The notes below the pieces were generated by a model. That model was not told the DNA's origin. It saw nothing but the letters and a program-made list of their open reading frames with translations, and searched no databases. A stretch of 64,000 bases of DNA from Calliphora vicina (lineage: Eukaryota; Arthropoda; Insecta; Diptera; Calliphoridae): contig NC_088783.1 in the NCBI RefSeq assembly GCF_958450345.1, positions 21,517,701 to 21,581,700 of the forward strand, written 5' to 3'. Below, one piece after another: positions 58,801 through 62,420 of this stretch (the stretch's first letter is position 1; every line of letters starts with the position of its first letter). Position numbers and translations under genes: made by a program.

Positions 58801-58902
58801 GTGGTTGTTTTAAAATTGGTTTTAGAATATTGTAGGGTATATTTGTTGTTGTTGGTGTTGATGATGTTGTACTGATGGTATCACTTTCATCACAACTGGC
58901 AT
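15965..58902 (-). CDS. Rgk: RGK-family (Rad/Gem/Rem) small GTPase gene, eight exons, 5' incomplete
   Basis: Eight minus-strand exons join in one open frame: 58902-57897, 48381-47802, 42266-42145, 42042-41968, 37992-37763, 24854-24763, 17248-17056, 16869-15965. All introns are GT-AG and every phase matches, giving about 1,065 residues. Seen: a P-loop GASGVGKTT, DHPACEMS where Ras proteins have DTAGQ, an NKTD G4, a KFIETSS G5, and the C-terminus SSSCSDLFVI with its Cys seventh from the end. The non-canonical G3 and the terminal Cys motif are RGK hallmarks. Known for the family: RGK proteins bind calcium channel beta subunits and calmodulin, inhibit voltage-gated Ca2+ channels at the plasma membrane, and bind 14-3-3. 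Unlike mammalian family members (about 300 residues), this one has a very long N-terminal extension, as in flies. I cannot assign it to Rgk1, Rgk2 or Rgk3, so the symbol is family level. Introns range from about 100 bp to 12.9 kb; the long ones are full of transposons. Confidence 0.93.
17056..17248 (-). CDS. Rgk: RGK GTPase, seventh exon found: G4 motif
   Basis: Acceptor TATTATTTACAG|GCC, donor AGACAAA|GTAAGT, 193 nt, phase 0 in and phase 1 out. It encodes AEAFCSTYNIDLFVVVYSVV, then DRSSFKQAEKILQYLKEN and GAILVGNKTDLERHREVNRQ. NKTD is the guanine-specifying G4 motif, and the R-EV spacing after it is typical of Ras-like folds. The leftover A joins TG of the last exon to code Met. Only 186 bp separate it from the last exon. 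Confidence 0.95.
17287..17717. mobile_element. Foldback sequence in RGK intron
   Basis: Left AAAATGGGCCCTTTTTTCT (about 17347) and right AGAAAAAAGGGCCCAATT (about 17645) are inverted and extend outward into AAAATTTTGAAATTTT-type complementary sequence. It looks like an old foldback MITE; TSD not resolved. Confidence 0.5.
17718..18605. other. Intronic sequence without recognised features
   Basis: AT-rich intron, with a TGTGTGTCTGTGTT-type stretch near 18090. The frame at 18425-18613 has no domain. Confidence 0.45.
19702..20386. mobile_element. hAT MITE with 8-bp TSD inside Helitron repeat
   Basis: Ends CAGGGAAACC (19702) and GGTTTCCCTG (ending 20386) with the exact 8-bp duplication GTGATCAC at 19694-19701 and 20387-20394. 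The interior repeats the word AAATATGC many times. The insertion site is inside a repeat unit that normally reads GAGTGATCACAGATCGAG, so the empty site is known. No open frame. Confidence 0.9.
20554..21028. mobile_element. Tc1/mariner-type MITE with TA duplication (CAGTGGTGGCC ends)
   Basis: CAGTGGTGGCCAGGAATTTAA (20554) and the inverted end AAATTGGTGGCCACCACTG (ending 21028) are flanked by TA (20552-20553 and 21029-21030). Length 475 bp. The plus-strand frame 20556-20834 has no transposase similarity that I can see. It interrupts the 5' end of the Helitron. Confidence 0.82.
21094..22968 (+). mobile_element. Interspersed repeat, family G (hairpin-flanked), split by a hAT element
   Basis: Family G shares CCCCCATACAAATGTCCT, GATCGGTCCATAATTAGTCA and the 3' hairpin GGTCGG-GCTTG-ACCGAC before ACTTGTT. 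This copy has a degenerate 5' end (TTATACTCTTCACCAG) and is interrupted at 21356-22692. Other copies: 23528-24275, 41132-41831 (minus), 57323-57670 (partial). Confidence 0.7.
21356..22692 (-). mobile_element. hAT element with 8-bp TSD and transposase remnant
   Basis: TAGGGTATTCGA (21356) and inverted TCGAATGAATACCCTA (ending 22692) are flanked by GTATCTAC at 21348-21355 and 22693-22700, an exact 8-bp TSD. Subterminal regions are dense in TTCGAATAATTCGA. The minus-strand frame 21527-21835 (NKELVTQFKTRINERNKKVL, then SGSCPTSSIFLK) resembles a hAT transposase fragment, though this is by general look only. The rest is degraded. Confidence 0.82.
23528..24275 (+). mobile_element. Interspersed repeat, family G, near full-length copy
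   Basis: Begins TTATACCCTACACCACCATA with inner GGGAGGGTATTATG forming a 5' hairpin. It contains CCGTCCGTCCGTCTGGTTGG, CATGTAAACCTTGTGCG and CCCCCATACAAATGTCC. It ends GGTGTAGGGTATTATATGG, the hairpin GGTCGG..ACCGACC and CTTACTTGTT. Architecture parallels family F. The plus-strand frame 23858-24070 is not a gene. Confidence 0.75.
24276..24762. other. Intronic sequence before the switch II exon
   Basis: AT-rich, no recognised element; ends at the donor of the 24763-24854 exon. Confidence 0.4.
24763..24854 (-). CDS. Rgk: RGK GTPase, sixth exon found: switch region with RGK-type G3
   Basis: Acceptor TCCCCTTGCAG|AT, donor ATGTCG|GTGAGT, 92 nt. It reads DDDYGQKTVSVLVDGIETD then LEIIDHPACEMS. DHPAC replaces the Ras DTAGQ; loss of the catalytic Gln and divergence of this motif define RGK GTPases, which hydrolyse GTP poorly or atypically (known for the family). 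It is a 92-nt exon lying between introns of 12.9 kb and 7.5 kb. Confidence 0.94.
24855..25439. other. Intronic sequence after the P-loop side splice, nothing recognised
   Basis: AT-rich, no terminal repeats or coding potential seen. Confidence 0.4.
25440..27880 (-). pseudogene. Decayed mariner transposase, minus strand, split by a family K element
   Basis: Reading the minus strand with shifts gives mariner landmarks: EQQDSSKSREIGYQMN (WVPHxLxE block region), and near 25560-25750 HPLYSPDHVPSYYYLFRSMQ followed by NALSGIRF, the SPDLAPSDYHLFRSM block of mariner transposases. Many stops are present. A CACTGTG-ended element (26457-27757) interrupts its 5' side; the flank resumes as CAGATATGTAGCCTTC, matching the uninterrupted copy near 54903. 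Relatives: 31480-31715, 54400-54995. Confidence 0.7.
26457..27757. mobile_element. Family K foldback element (CACTGTG end), second copy
   Basis: Left end CACTGTGCTAGTTGAAAAAA (26457), then CTGTCAAGCGAGGCACCC. The right side has inverted GTGCTCCTCTTGACAG and GTGTCAATTTCATGCA, matching the left end of 5243-6356; the last bases are mutated, so 27757 is approximate. The arms also share ACCTAGGTAT/ATACCCAGGTAT and CAACAGCA sequences. There is a C9 run at 26948. No coding capacity. Confidence 0.6.
27958..28590. mobile_element. MITE with TGGGGTATTCACACGG ends and ATT duplication
   Basis: TGGGGTATTCACACGGT (27958) and inverted CACCGTGTGAATACCCCA (ending 28590), flanked by ATT (27955-27957, 28591-28593). 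The inner TIR also has GTCATAAAGTCGTATGTCAT against ATGACAATATGACTTGA. A related end (CCGTGTGAATACCCCA) occurs at 37219-37234. The interior has a relatively GC-rich segment (28250-28330) and a possible tiny coding exon (28170-28193, minus). Confidence 0.75.
28170..28193 (-). other. Possible captured or residual first coding exon in a MITE
   Basis: Minus strand ATG GAT GGT TTA GAA GAT TCT CAG followed by GTAAGA reads MDGLEDSQ and then a good donor. It is preceded by a GC-richer segment that could be a 5' UTR or promoter. It may be the start exon of the parental transposase gene or of a captured host gene. Eight codons could occur by chance. Confidence 0.25.
28594..29866. other. Intronic AT-rich sequence
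   Basis: No gene or element boundary recognised. Confidence 0.4.
29867..29943. repeat. Near-perfect 34-bp hairpin with tiny loop
   Basis: AAATGTCGTTTTTGAAAGTA and onward to TTGATTTT (29867-29900) is followed, after CTCGAA, by its reverse complement ending TACTTTCAAAAACGACATTT. RNA from either strand would form a long, almost uninterrupted stem. The frame starting at 29869 is a consequence of the palindrome. Confidence 0.85.
30070..30305. repeat. Diverged copy of the CATGATTGT/GGTTACTGTAACC foldback family
   Basis: Shares CACATGATTGTAGCTATCAT, TATATGTTTGTGGCAATCAT and GCTCTCAGAATCATAAT with the palindromic element at 60781-61257. Both halves are present but eroded. Confidence 0.55.
30306..31479. 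other. Intronic AT-rich sequence
   Basis: No supported feature. The frame at 31085-31372 is AT-driven without a domain. Confidence 0.4.
31480..31715 (-). pseudogene. Mariner transposase 3' fragment
   Basis: Closely parallels 25490-25745 (AGCGTATCCCAGAGAGAG, CTGCATCGATCGAAACAAAT, GGACTATAAAGCGGGTG). It ends exactly where a Helitron begins (cttcA|TCTTCTATAT), so the Helitron inserted in the mariner copy. Confidence 0.7.
31716..32760 (+). mobile_element. 5' part of a Helitron with tandem repeat units
   Basis: Starts TCTTCTATATAAATAAAAAT and AAATGTCGTTCGTTGGTAAT, then several units with CTCGATCTGTGATCACTCAT. The 3' tail and CTAG end are missing. The frames at 32369-32617 and 32598-32810 merely read through repeat units. 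Confidence 0.75.
32865..32969. mobile_element. 105-bp foldback MITE with TAA duplication
   Basis: TGTGCTGTTTTTTTATAGCG (32865) with AACGAGT, and inverted ACTCGTTCGCTATAG with AAAAACAGCACA (ending 32969), flanked by TAA (32862-32864, 32970-32972). The central 39 bp are AT-rich. A larger relative is at 14534-15090. Confidence 0.85.
32973..34102. other. Intronic AT-rich sequence
   Basis: No gene or element boundary recognised. Confidence 0.4.
34602..35253. mobile_element. Pogo/Tigger-like MITE with TA duplication
   Basis: CATGTAAGCCTCCATTTACG (34602) and inverted CGTAAATGGAGGCCTACCTG (ending 35253), flanked by TA. Subterminal TTTACGCGAATT words recur in both arms. CAGGTARGCCTCxxTTTACGCG-like ends are typical of pogo/Tigger relatives. 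No transposase. Confidence 0.8.
35455..36488 (-). mobile_element. Tc1/mariner-superfamily element with defective transposase, about full length
   Basis: TIRs ATAAGGACTGATATCGAAAA (35455) and TATCGATCTCAGTCCATAT (ending near 36488). The minus strand carries a decayed transposase: start MSDEKKARTKIIKYFKQN (about 36330), LSVDRK, a DDE-region MDDETYVLENCSQHPGQN (about 36110) and an RP.ERYWALVKRELK-type C-terminus (about 35740). Frameshifts and a deletion are present. This is the only copy with both ends and no internal insertion. Confidence 0.8.
36644..37762. other. Intronic sequence with a fragment of the TGGGGTATTC MITE
   Basis: At 37040-37234, ATTATGACAATATGACCGTG and TGAATACCCCA match the right end of 27958-28590; a palindromic CATTATGACA/TATCATAATG arrangement suggests a foldback remnant. 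The rest is featureless and AT-rich. Confidence 0.5.
37763..37992 (-). CDS. Rgk: RGK GTPase, fifth exon found: G1/P-loop and start of the G domain
   Basis: Acceptor ATTTCATTTCAG|T, donor TTTGG|GTAAGT, 230 nt. After NASRTSGDILFESDKINASG and a Gly-rich linker, the G domain begins with IPVYKIAMLGASGVGKTT, a canonical Walker A motif (GxxxxGKT), then LTYQFTTSDYICAYDLSL. The switch I region lacks the Ras-type effector threonine context, as in RGK proteins. The exon ends with one base that joins AT of the next exon to give Asp. Confidence 0.95.
39000..40625 (+). mobile_element. Tc1-like foldback with about 570-bp arms and internal transposase remnant
   Basis: CAGTGGGGAGCTCAAATGAG (39000) and inverted CTCATTTGAGCTCCCCACTG (ending 40625), flanked by TA (38998-38999, 40626-40627). 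Inverted arms reach inward to about 39565 and 40055, sharing GCACCCCACAATAA, GAGCACGAGAGAGAGAG and AATAGGATGGTGACCCAAT. Plus strand 39900-40120 reads VMIWGCFIWCHLGPMQRINE, NHLRILQTHHTDF and DGDPMHTSKIVKNG, which is Tc1 transposase. The arms therefore include transposase coding sequence. Confidence 0.85.
41132..41831 (-). mobile_element. Interspersed repeat, family G, minus orientation
   Basis: Mirror of 23528-24275: right end GGTGGTGTAGGGTATAA, left AACAAGTAAGAACCATATAA. It contains TATGACTAATTATGGACCGA and CATTTGTATG. Inserted in the family W repeat. The plus-strand frame 41606-41866 and minus-strand frame 41315-41575 are shadows. Confidence 0.72.
41968..42042 (-). CDS. Rgk: RGK GTPase, fourth exon found: 75-nt Arg/Ser exon
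   Basis: This exon is too short to stand out as an open frame and was found by splice-phase matching. Acceptor TTTTTTAG|A, donor AATAG|GTGAGT. The A completes Arg from the previous exon, followed by SRRSRSINSVTSTGTS and NSGKDRHN, with AG left to form Ser with the T of the next exon. RRSRSINS is a likely basophilic phosphorylation and 14-3-3 site by analogy with RGK proteins (inference). Confidence 0.9.
42145..42266 (-). CDS. Rgk: RGK GTPase, third exon found: conserved pre-GTPase region
   Basis: Acceptor GAATGGCAG|CCCCG after a pyrimidine-rich tract; donor TTAAG|GTATGT. It encodes 40 whole codons in phase 0 and the first two bases of an Arg codon. The product contains DLDLEYYRLRSFSITSHG and VCNLGDSL, a segment I associate with fly RGK N-terminal regions. 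The low-complexity bias of the two upstream exons ends here. The next intron is only 102 bp. Confidence 0.92.
42267..42882. other. Intronic sequence upstream of the large Helitron
   Basis: AT-rich, no recognised feature other than the acceptor tract adjoining 42266. Confidence 0.4.
42883..46542 (+). mobile_element. Complete 3.66-kb non-autonomous Helitron
   Basis: Inserted A|T: begins TCTATATAAATAAAAATC (42883) and AAATGTCGTTCGTTGGTAAT, ends ...GGACAACGTCTGTTGGGTC AGCTAG (46542) followed by T. The inverted GACAAC/GTTGGGTC forms the 3' hairpin a few bases from CTAG. About 3.3 kb of the interior is a 113-bp tandem array; the 250-bp unique tail includes CTCAGTAGCGCTTCTATG. No Rep/helicase gene. 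Relatives: 18606-21043, 31716-32760, 48863-50316. Confidence 0.85.
42985..46290 (+). repeat. Tandem array, 113-bp unit, about 30 copies
   Basis: Successive GAGCTCGATCTGTGATCACT starts at 45674, 45787, 45900 and 46013 are exactly 113 bp apart. Shorter units lacking TTATATAAAAACTCAAAATA recur (about 43530, 44300, 45180). GATCAC palindromes occur once per unit. Units differ by scattered substitutions (TTCGAT versus ATCGAT, TTTCTGGCC versus TTTCTGACC) that recur in alternating patterns. Confidence 0.92.
46543..47801. other. Intronic AT-rich sequence before the second exon donor
   Basis: No supported element or gene; short frames have no domain. Confidence 0.4.
47802..48381 (-). CDS. Rgk: RGK GTPase, second exon found: Ser/Gly-rich N-terminal extension
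   Basis: Acceptor ATCACACAG, then a 580-nt open exon with one base completing the Arg codon and 193 whole codons, ending AGCAGAAAG|GTGAGT in phase 0. The joined reading is NTR-DRIALVKSPV, then Ser/Gly/Ala-rich sequence with GGGGG runs and a basic stretch RQRQRMRTSSMPAESRK at the end. The RMRTSS segment resembles a phosphorylation-dependent 14-3-3 site, a theme known in RGK N-termini; this is inference. Long open frames on the opposite strand here are shadows created by CAC/CAT (Gly/Met/Val) composition. Confidence 0.88.
48382..48862. other. Intronic sequence with a short Helitron-tail-like patch
   Basis: 48500-48590 has ACTGAGAGCCAAAAACCTAA and GTTGTCAAAAACCTAA similar to the Helitron tail (18775-18830). 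The remainder is featureless. Confidence 0.35.
48863..50316 (-). mobile_element. Non-autonomous Helitron, minus orientation, with nested MITE
   Basis: Minus-strand start A|TCTATATAAATAAAAATC (ending 50316) and 3' end GGACAGCACAACGTCTGTCG, GGTCAGCTAG|T (48863). The hairpin stem is GACAG/CTGTC. It contains about five 113-bp-type units. A 374-bp MITE sits at 49022-49395. Sequence just beyond 50316 is a family W fragment (GTGAATTCGCTCAT), so the Helitron landed next to or in that repeat. Confidence 0.85.
49022..49395. mobile_element. 374-bp MITE with 15-bp perfect TIR and ATA duplication
   Basis: TACTACGTTTATACG (49022) and CGTATAAACGTAGTA (ending 49395), flanked by ATA (49019-49021, 49396-49398). 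The homologous empty site in the Helitron at about 18756 reads ATATACATAGAAGCGC, confirming the 3-bp duplication. Subterminal TATTCGCAAAT is also inverted. The superfamily is uncertain. Confidence 0.88.
50317..52140. other. Intronic AT-rich sequence
   Basis: Apart from the short family W fragment at 50317-50335, nothing is supported. The minus-strand frame 50905-51246 has no recognisable domain and AT-driven composition. Confidence 0.4.
52141..52780. mobile_element. Foldback element (family B), third copy
   Basis: Left arm ACCACTACGTGATAAAAGAC, AAAGACCCGTGT, TCTTGCAAACAGTTCGGAAT; right arm GCGATTTTGATCTTGAAGAT, TTGTTCTTTATGACAAGGGC. The right end is truncated. The central loop is in the opposite orientation to 13130-13937, meaning it was inserted in reverse. 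Confidence 0.7.
52781..54399. other. Intronic AT-rich sequence
   Basis: No supported element or gene. Confidence 0.4.
54400..54995 (-). pseudogene. Mariner transposase remnant with internal deletion
   Basis: Minus-strand NLLMASKDEQKDEKLFQIKS matches the WLxxWIASKDEQFF block near the mariner C-terminus. Further right, TCGTCTTTCAAGGT, AATCCTGCTGCTCGCAAA and CTTCCCGCATATGATGC parallel 26047-26395. Most of the catalytic middle is deleted. It provides the uninterrupted version of the family K insertion site at 26457. Confidence 0.68.
54996..55439. other. Intronic AT-rich sequence
   Basis: Contains GTTAGTCGCAATC and ACTAGTCGCAATG close together (55190-55220); otherwise nothing recognised. Confidence 0.35.
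55440..56672. mobile_element. Inverted-repeat element (CACGGTGG ends) with internal minisatellite
   Basis: CACGGTGGTCAATTCCGGCT (55440) and inverted GGCCGGAATTTACCACCGTG (ending 56672). Between them are about four and a half diverged direct repeats (55540-56100). No clear target duplication (flanks ATCAGTTG and GATTGTTG are only partly alike). No supported gene. Confidence 0.6.
55540..56100 (+). repeat. Diverged tandem repeats, about 110-145 bp
   Basis: Each unit begins near GGTTTGGCCAAAC and contains CATGGACGTTTTAAAAGTAT, AATTAGGTTATTCATGTAAA and TGCCTGAAATTTAGTCC. Unit starts are near 55552, 55692, 55837, 55972 and 56077. Later units are progressively shorter. Confidence 0.75.
56673..57322. 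other. Intronic sequence, nothing recognised
   Basis: AT-rich without terminal repeats or coding potential. Confidence 0.4.
57323..57670 (+). mobile_element. Interspersed repeat, family G, truncated
   Basis: TATACTCTACACCACCAAAG with GTCTAACACCCACCCTAAAG and CTGTCCATGTAAAC matches the 5' half of 23528-24275. The 3' half is missing. The frames here (57311-57544, 57426-57668) are shadows. Confidence 0.6.
57897..58902 (-). CDS. Rgk: RGK GTPase, most 5' exon found: Gln/Ser/Asn-rich N-terminal extension
   Basis: Open frame of 1006 nt from acceptor TTTGCAG (58909-58903) to donor CGCG|GTAAGG (exon end 57897). It begins in mid codon (AT, needing one base from an upstream exon) and ends with CG, completed by T of the next exon to give Arg. 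The protein starts DASCDESDTISTTSS, then polyQ runs, Ser/Thr/Asn/Gly-rich low complexity, and a basic patch NRRRSSSIVANLL that looks like a basophilic kinase or 14-3-3 type site (inference). No folded domain is recognisable. An ATG at the exon start reads out of frame into a stop after about 26 codons, so this is an internal exon. A shorter isoform starting at an internal Met cannot be excluded. Confidence 0.85.
58639..58801 (-). repeat. CAG/CAA (opa-type) trinucleotide runs encoding polyglutamine
   Basis: Two CTG-rich tracts on the plus strand (about 58639-58693 and 58770-58801) encode Gln runs within the N-terminal exon of the RGK gene. The runs mix CAG and CAA, which usually limits expansion. 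They also create long spurious plus-strand open frames rich in Val, Ala and Leu. Confidence 0.85.
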
Positions 58903-59164
58903 CTGCAAATTGAAATTGTTAAATGTGTCAGTAAAATGAGAAGCAAGAGAAATGTACATATATTCAATTTATATCATGTTTTTTTTCGTATTATTTATGA
59001 ATGAAGGGCTGCATTTATTTTTCTTAAATTTATCCATTTCATTGTGGATCGGAGTGCAAACTTAAAATAAATAATTTTAGAATTTTAGAACCCAAAGTTA
59101 ATGATTCAGAATGTTGATACTAATATAAATTCTATACATTCAGTCGGCTCACGAAAATGTCCAA
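58903..59164. other. Intron upstream of the most 5' exon found
   Basis: Holds the acceptor tract TTTCAATTTGCAG. Nothing else recognised. Confidence 0.5.
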
Positions 59165-59592
59165 AAAAAAATTTTTAAATTTGTTTATTATTTTTTTAAA
59201 TTTATTAGCTAAAAAAATTTTATGGTAAAAAATTTTTTTGGTGAAAAAATATTTGGATTAAAAAATATTTTTCCTGATTTTGACCCATTGTAGATCCGAC
59301 TTAATATGTCGTTATATACATCGTTGCAAAAGTCTTTGATATCCAAAAATAGGTAAAAAATCGAGGTTGCCTGGTTTTTTCCATATATTTCAGCCATTTT
59401 TGGTGCTATTTTCTCGATTTTAAAAAGCTATCGAATCGCGTCTATAGCGGATATATTATTATATAAATCATGCATGTTAATTATTTAGGGGCTACGGAAA
59501 GTTGATTTCAACATACAGACGGACATGGCTATATCGGTCGCAAATGGAATGCCAAACTTTATATAGCCTTGCCACTCATGGCGAAGGGTATT
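59165..59592 (-). mobile_element. Interspersed repeat, family F, truncated, minus orientation
   Basis: The right end reads, inverted, AATACCCTTCGCCATGAGTG GCAAGG, then GCATTCCATTTGCGACC and CCATGTCCGTCTGT, matching 681-850. The 3' hairpin end is absent. Confidence 0.65.
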
Positions 59593-60609
59593 AAAATAAA
59601 ACTCAATTTTATTTTCAATCTCCATTAAATTTAAAACCAAATTTCCCAACCCAATTTTTTTTTCTCAAAATCTCCCTTGCAACACATTTAGGTGTAAATA
59701 TATGTTTTTTATGTATCAAAGTGTAGGCTATTTTATTCCAACATGAGATTATTCGTTCATGATGACTGTTAAACAACATACATTTCAGATGAACTTTTAG
59801 TTCATGTTTTCACATAAAGTGAAATGTTTCCTTTCATCTAATTTCTATTCCTGTTTCTCCTCTTTTTTTTAAACAATTATTTGTTCATAAAACATGTTTA
59901 TTTATACACGTACTAATTCTGTGTACGTTGCTCTTTTTTGAAACGTCTGCCTATGTTTGTGCAAACTATTGTACAGAGAAAATGTCTGCCAAAAATGTTT
60001 AATACTCATACTTAAATTTAAGTAGTTAAACAAAAAAAAAAAAACTGAGAGAAAACTGGGGTTTAATACACTTTTGTAAAAAAGTTTGAAATGAAATAAT
60101 AAAATAATTTATTATAAAACATCACCATAAAATAGTCTTTTATTTTAACTACTTAAGACTCCATCATAACTTAAAATATTTCGTTTTTAATCCAACATTT
60201 TTCCCAGTGTAACCATATAATCCATCTCAGTTTCATTTACTGCAACATGCAACCAAAATGGCAAAAACTTCAAAAAAAAACGCATCTCATGTTATCGTGT
60301 ATAAAACATTATTTGTATGTACAGCAGTAACCTTTTGTACTAGTAAATGAACACGTTTAAACATGCATGCATAAACATGCACAAGTTGAAAAATATTGAC
60401 ACGATCCTTGTAGTTATGTATTTGTATATAGCTACAATACATATGTATGTATGTGAGTGGTATTATACATGCAAATAAACAACTACAACCCGAAAGCATT
60501 TATGTTCATAAACAAAGTTGTAACTACTTTTAAATGCTATAAATATATTTGAATGATATTAAAAAAAAAAACGTTAAGGATATTTACCAAAAATTAGCAT
60601 AAACCTTCA
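59593..60609. other. AT-rich sequence, nothing recognised
   Basis: No first exon of the RGK gene could be identified here; TATGTATGTATG-type words lie near 60440. Confidence 0.4.
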
Positions 60610-60780
60610 TTATTTAAAAGACTTAATCTTTAATATAAGGATGTAGTATTTAATAAAAGGACTTTATTATAACTACGTAGTCTTTAGTAAAAATGACAAT
60701 GTCATTTATAAACGTTGATCTTAGTATAAAGACGTGATCTTTAGTATAAAGGCATCTGTATAAAAACGTTGTCTTTAGTA
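60610..60780 (+). repeat. Diverged left edge of the 20-bp minisatellite
   Basis: Irregular units such as TAGTATAAAGACGTGATCTT and GTAGTCTTTAGTAAAA. They are separated from the homogeneous array by the foldback at 60781-61257 and are far more mutated than it. Confidence 0.75.
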
Positions 60781-61257
60781 CACGCAGAGAAAAAATATAA
60801 TTGGGCATGGTTACTGTAACCATTTAAATAGTGTTAGAAGATTTTTAACAATATTATAGTCACAGTAACTATTTACATGATTGTGGTAACCATAATATGG
60901 ATAATTTATGGTTAATTTATGTTTCACATGATTGTATCAACCAGTAAACAAATATATGTTTGTGGCAACCATATTTATGATGAATAATTTTATCATAATA
61001 TGTTGTTCTCAGATTATGATAAGCCTTAAGCCGAGAGCAACATAATATGATAAGTCCTTCATCATATGAATGGTTGTCACAAACATATATTTGTTTAATG
61101 TAACCATATATATGGTTGATACAATCATGTGAATCGTAAATTAACCATATTATGGTTAACACAATCATGTAAATGGTTACTGTGACTATAATATAGTTAA
61201 AAAACTTGTAACAATATTGAAATGGTTACAGTAACCATGCCCAACTATATTTTTTCT
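60781..61257. mobile_element. Palindromic foldback element (GGTTACTGTAACC family)
   Basis: Left AGAGAAAAAATATAATTGGG with CATGGTTACTGTAACCAT; right inverted ATGGTTACAGTAACCATGCC with CAACTATATTTTTTCTCT. The arms meet near 61020, so almost the entire 477 bp is an inverted repeat, itself studded with small palindromes. CTTTAGTA flanks both sides (60773-60780, 61258-61265), but this word is also part of the host minisatellite, so the 8-bp TSD is consistent rather than proven. A diverged copy is at 30070-30305. The minus-strand frame 60917-61168 is an arm shadow. Confidence 0.75.
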
Positions 61258-62155
61258 CTTTAGTATAAAGACGTTGTCTTTAGTATAAAGACGTTGTCCT
61301 TAGTATAAAGACGTTGTCTTTAGTATAAAGACGTTGTCTTTAGTATAAAGACGTTGTCTTTAGTATAAAGACGTTGTCTTTAGTATAAAGACGTTGTCTT
61401 TAGTATAAAGACGTTGTCTTTAGTATAAAGACGTTGTCTTTAGTATAAAGACGTTGTCTTTAGTATAAAGACGTTGTCTTTAGTATAAAGACGTTGTCTT
61501 TAGTATAAAGACGTTGTCTTTAGTATAAAGACGTTGTCTTTAGTATAAAGACGTTGTCTTTAGTATAAAGACGTTGTCTTTAGTATAAAGACGTTGTCTT
61601 TAGTATAAAGACGTTGTCTTTAGTATAAAGACGTTGTCTTTAGTATAAAGACGTTGTCTTTAGTATAAAGACGTTGTCTTTAGTATAAAGACGTTGTCTT
61701 TAGTATAAAGACGTTGTCTTTAGTATAAAGACGTTGTCTTTAGTATAAAGACGTTGTCTTTAGTATAAAGACGTTGTCTTTAGTATAACGACGTTGTCTT
61801 TAGTATAACGACGTTGTCTTTAGTATAAAGACGTTGTCTTCAGTATAAAGACATTGTCTTTAGTATAAAGACGTTGTCTTTAGTATAAAGACGTTGTCTT
61901 TAGTATAAAGACGTTGTCTTTAGTATAACGACGTTGTCTTTAGTATAACGACGTTGTCTTTAGTATAAAGACGTTGTCTTCAGTATAAAGACGTTGTCTT
62001 TAGTATAAAGACGTTGTCTTTAGTATAAAGACGTTGTCTTTAGTATAAAGACGTTGTCTTTAGTATAAAGACGTTGTCTTTAGTATAAAGACGTTGTCTT
62101 TAGTATAAAGACGTTGTCTTTAGTATAAAGACGTTGTCTTTAGTATAAAGACGCT
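61258..62155 (+). repeat. 20-bp minisatellite TAGTATAAAGACGTTGTCTT, about 45 copies
   Basis: Fifteen consecutive 60-base rows each hold three copies, almost all identical. Variants are TAGTATAACGAC (61781, 61801, 61921, 61941) and CAGTATAAAGAC (61841, 61981). The variant block recurs at a 140-bp (seven unit) offset. The array ends abruptly at GACGCTGCACTATAGG (62150-62163). It may be collapsed or expanded in the assembly. Confidence 0.97.
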
Positions 62156-62420
62156 GCACTATAGGTAATTTTACCCATTTTTGTGGCCAAAACTATACGG
62201 AAACACTGAACAAGATGAAAATCGGTATACGGGAGTTTTAAAGGTTTCTGATTTTTCAAATTCAAAATGGCGGATCCAATATGGCGGCTTAAATTTTAAA
62301 ATGTCTTCTGATTTACATGAAAATTTTGTATACAGGGGTATTCAAGATTGCTGATTTCGAATCCGAGGTAAATTTTTTCAAATTCAAAATGGCGGATCCA
62401 TTTTTATTTCCAAAACATAA
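62156..62420 (+). repeat. Short internal repeat with AAAATGGCGGATCC
   Basis: TCAAATTCAAAATGGCGGAT followed by CC occurs at about 62257-62278 and 62379-62400 (offset about 122 bp), with ATATGGCGGC between. It looks like the remnant of a repeat or element; no open frame. Confidence 0.5.

Noticed and set aside
58002..58875. Long plus-strand open frames opposite the polyQ exon
   Set aside because: They are antisense shadows of a Gln/Ser/Gly-rich coding exon; no start context, domain or splice support.
60917..61168. 83-codon minus-strand frame rich in Tyr, His and Ile
   Set aside because: It lies wholly inside a palindromic foldback element, so it is an arm shadow.
61258..62155. Possible CRISPR array or telomeric repeat
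   Set aside because: There are no spacers between units, and the unit is not a telomere motif; it is a plain eukaryotic minisatellite.
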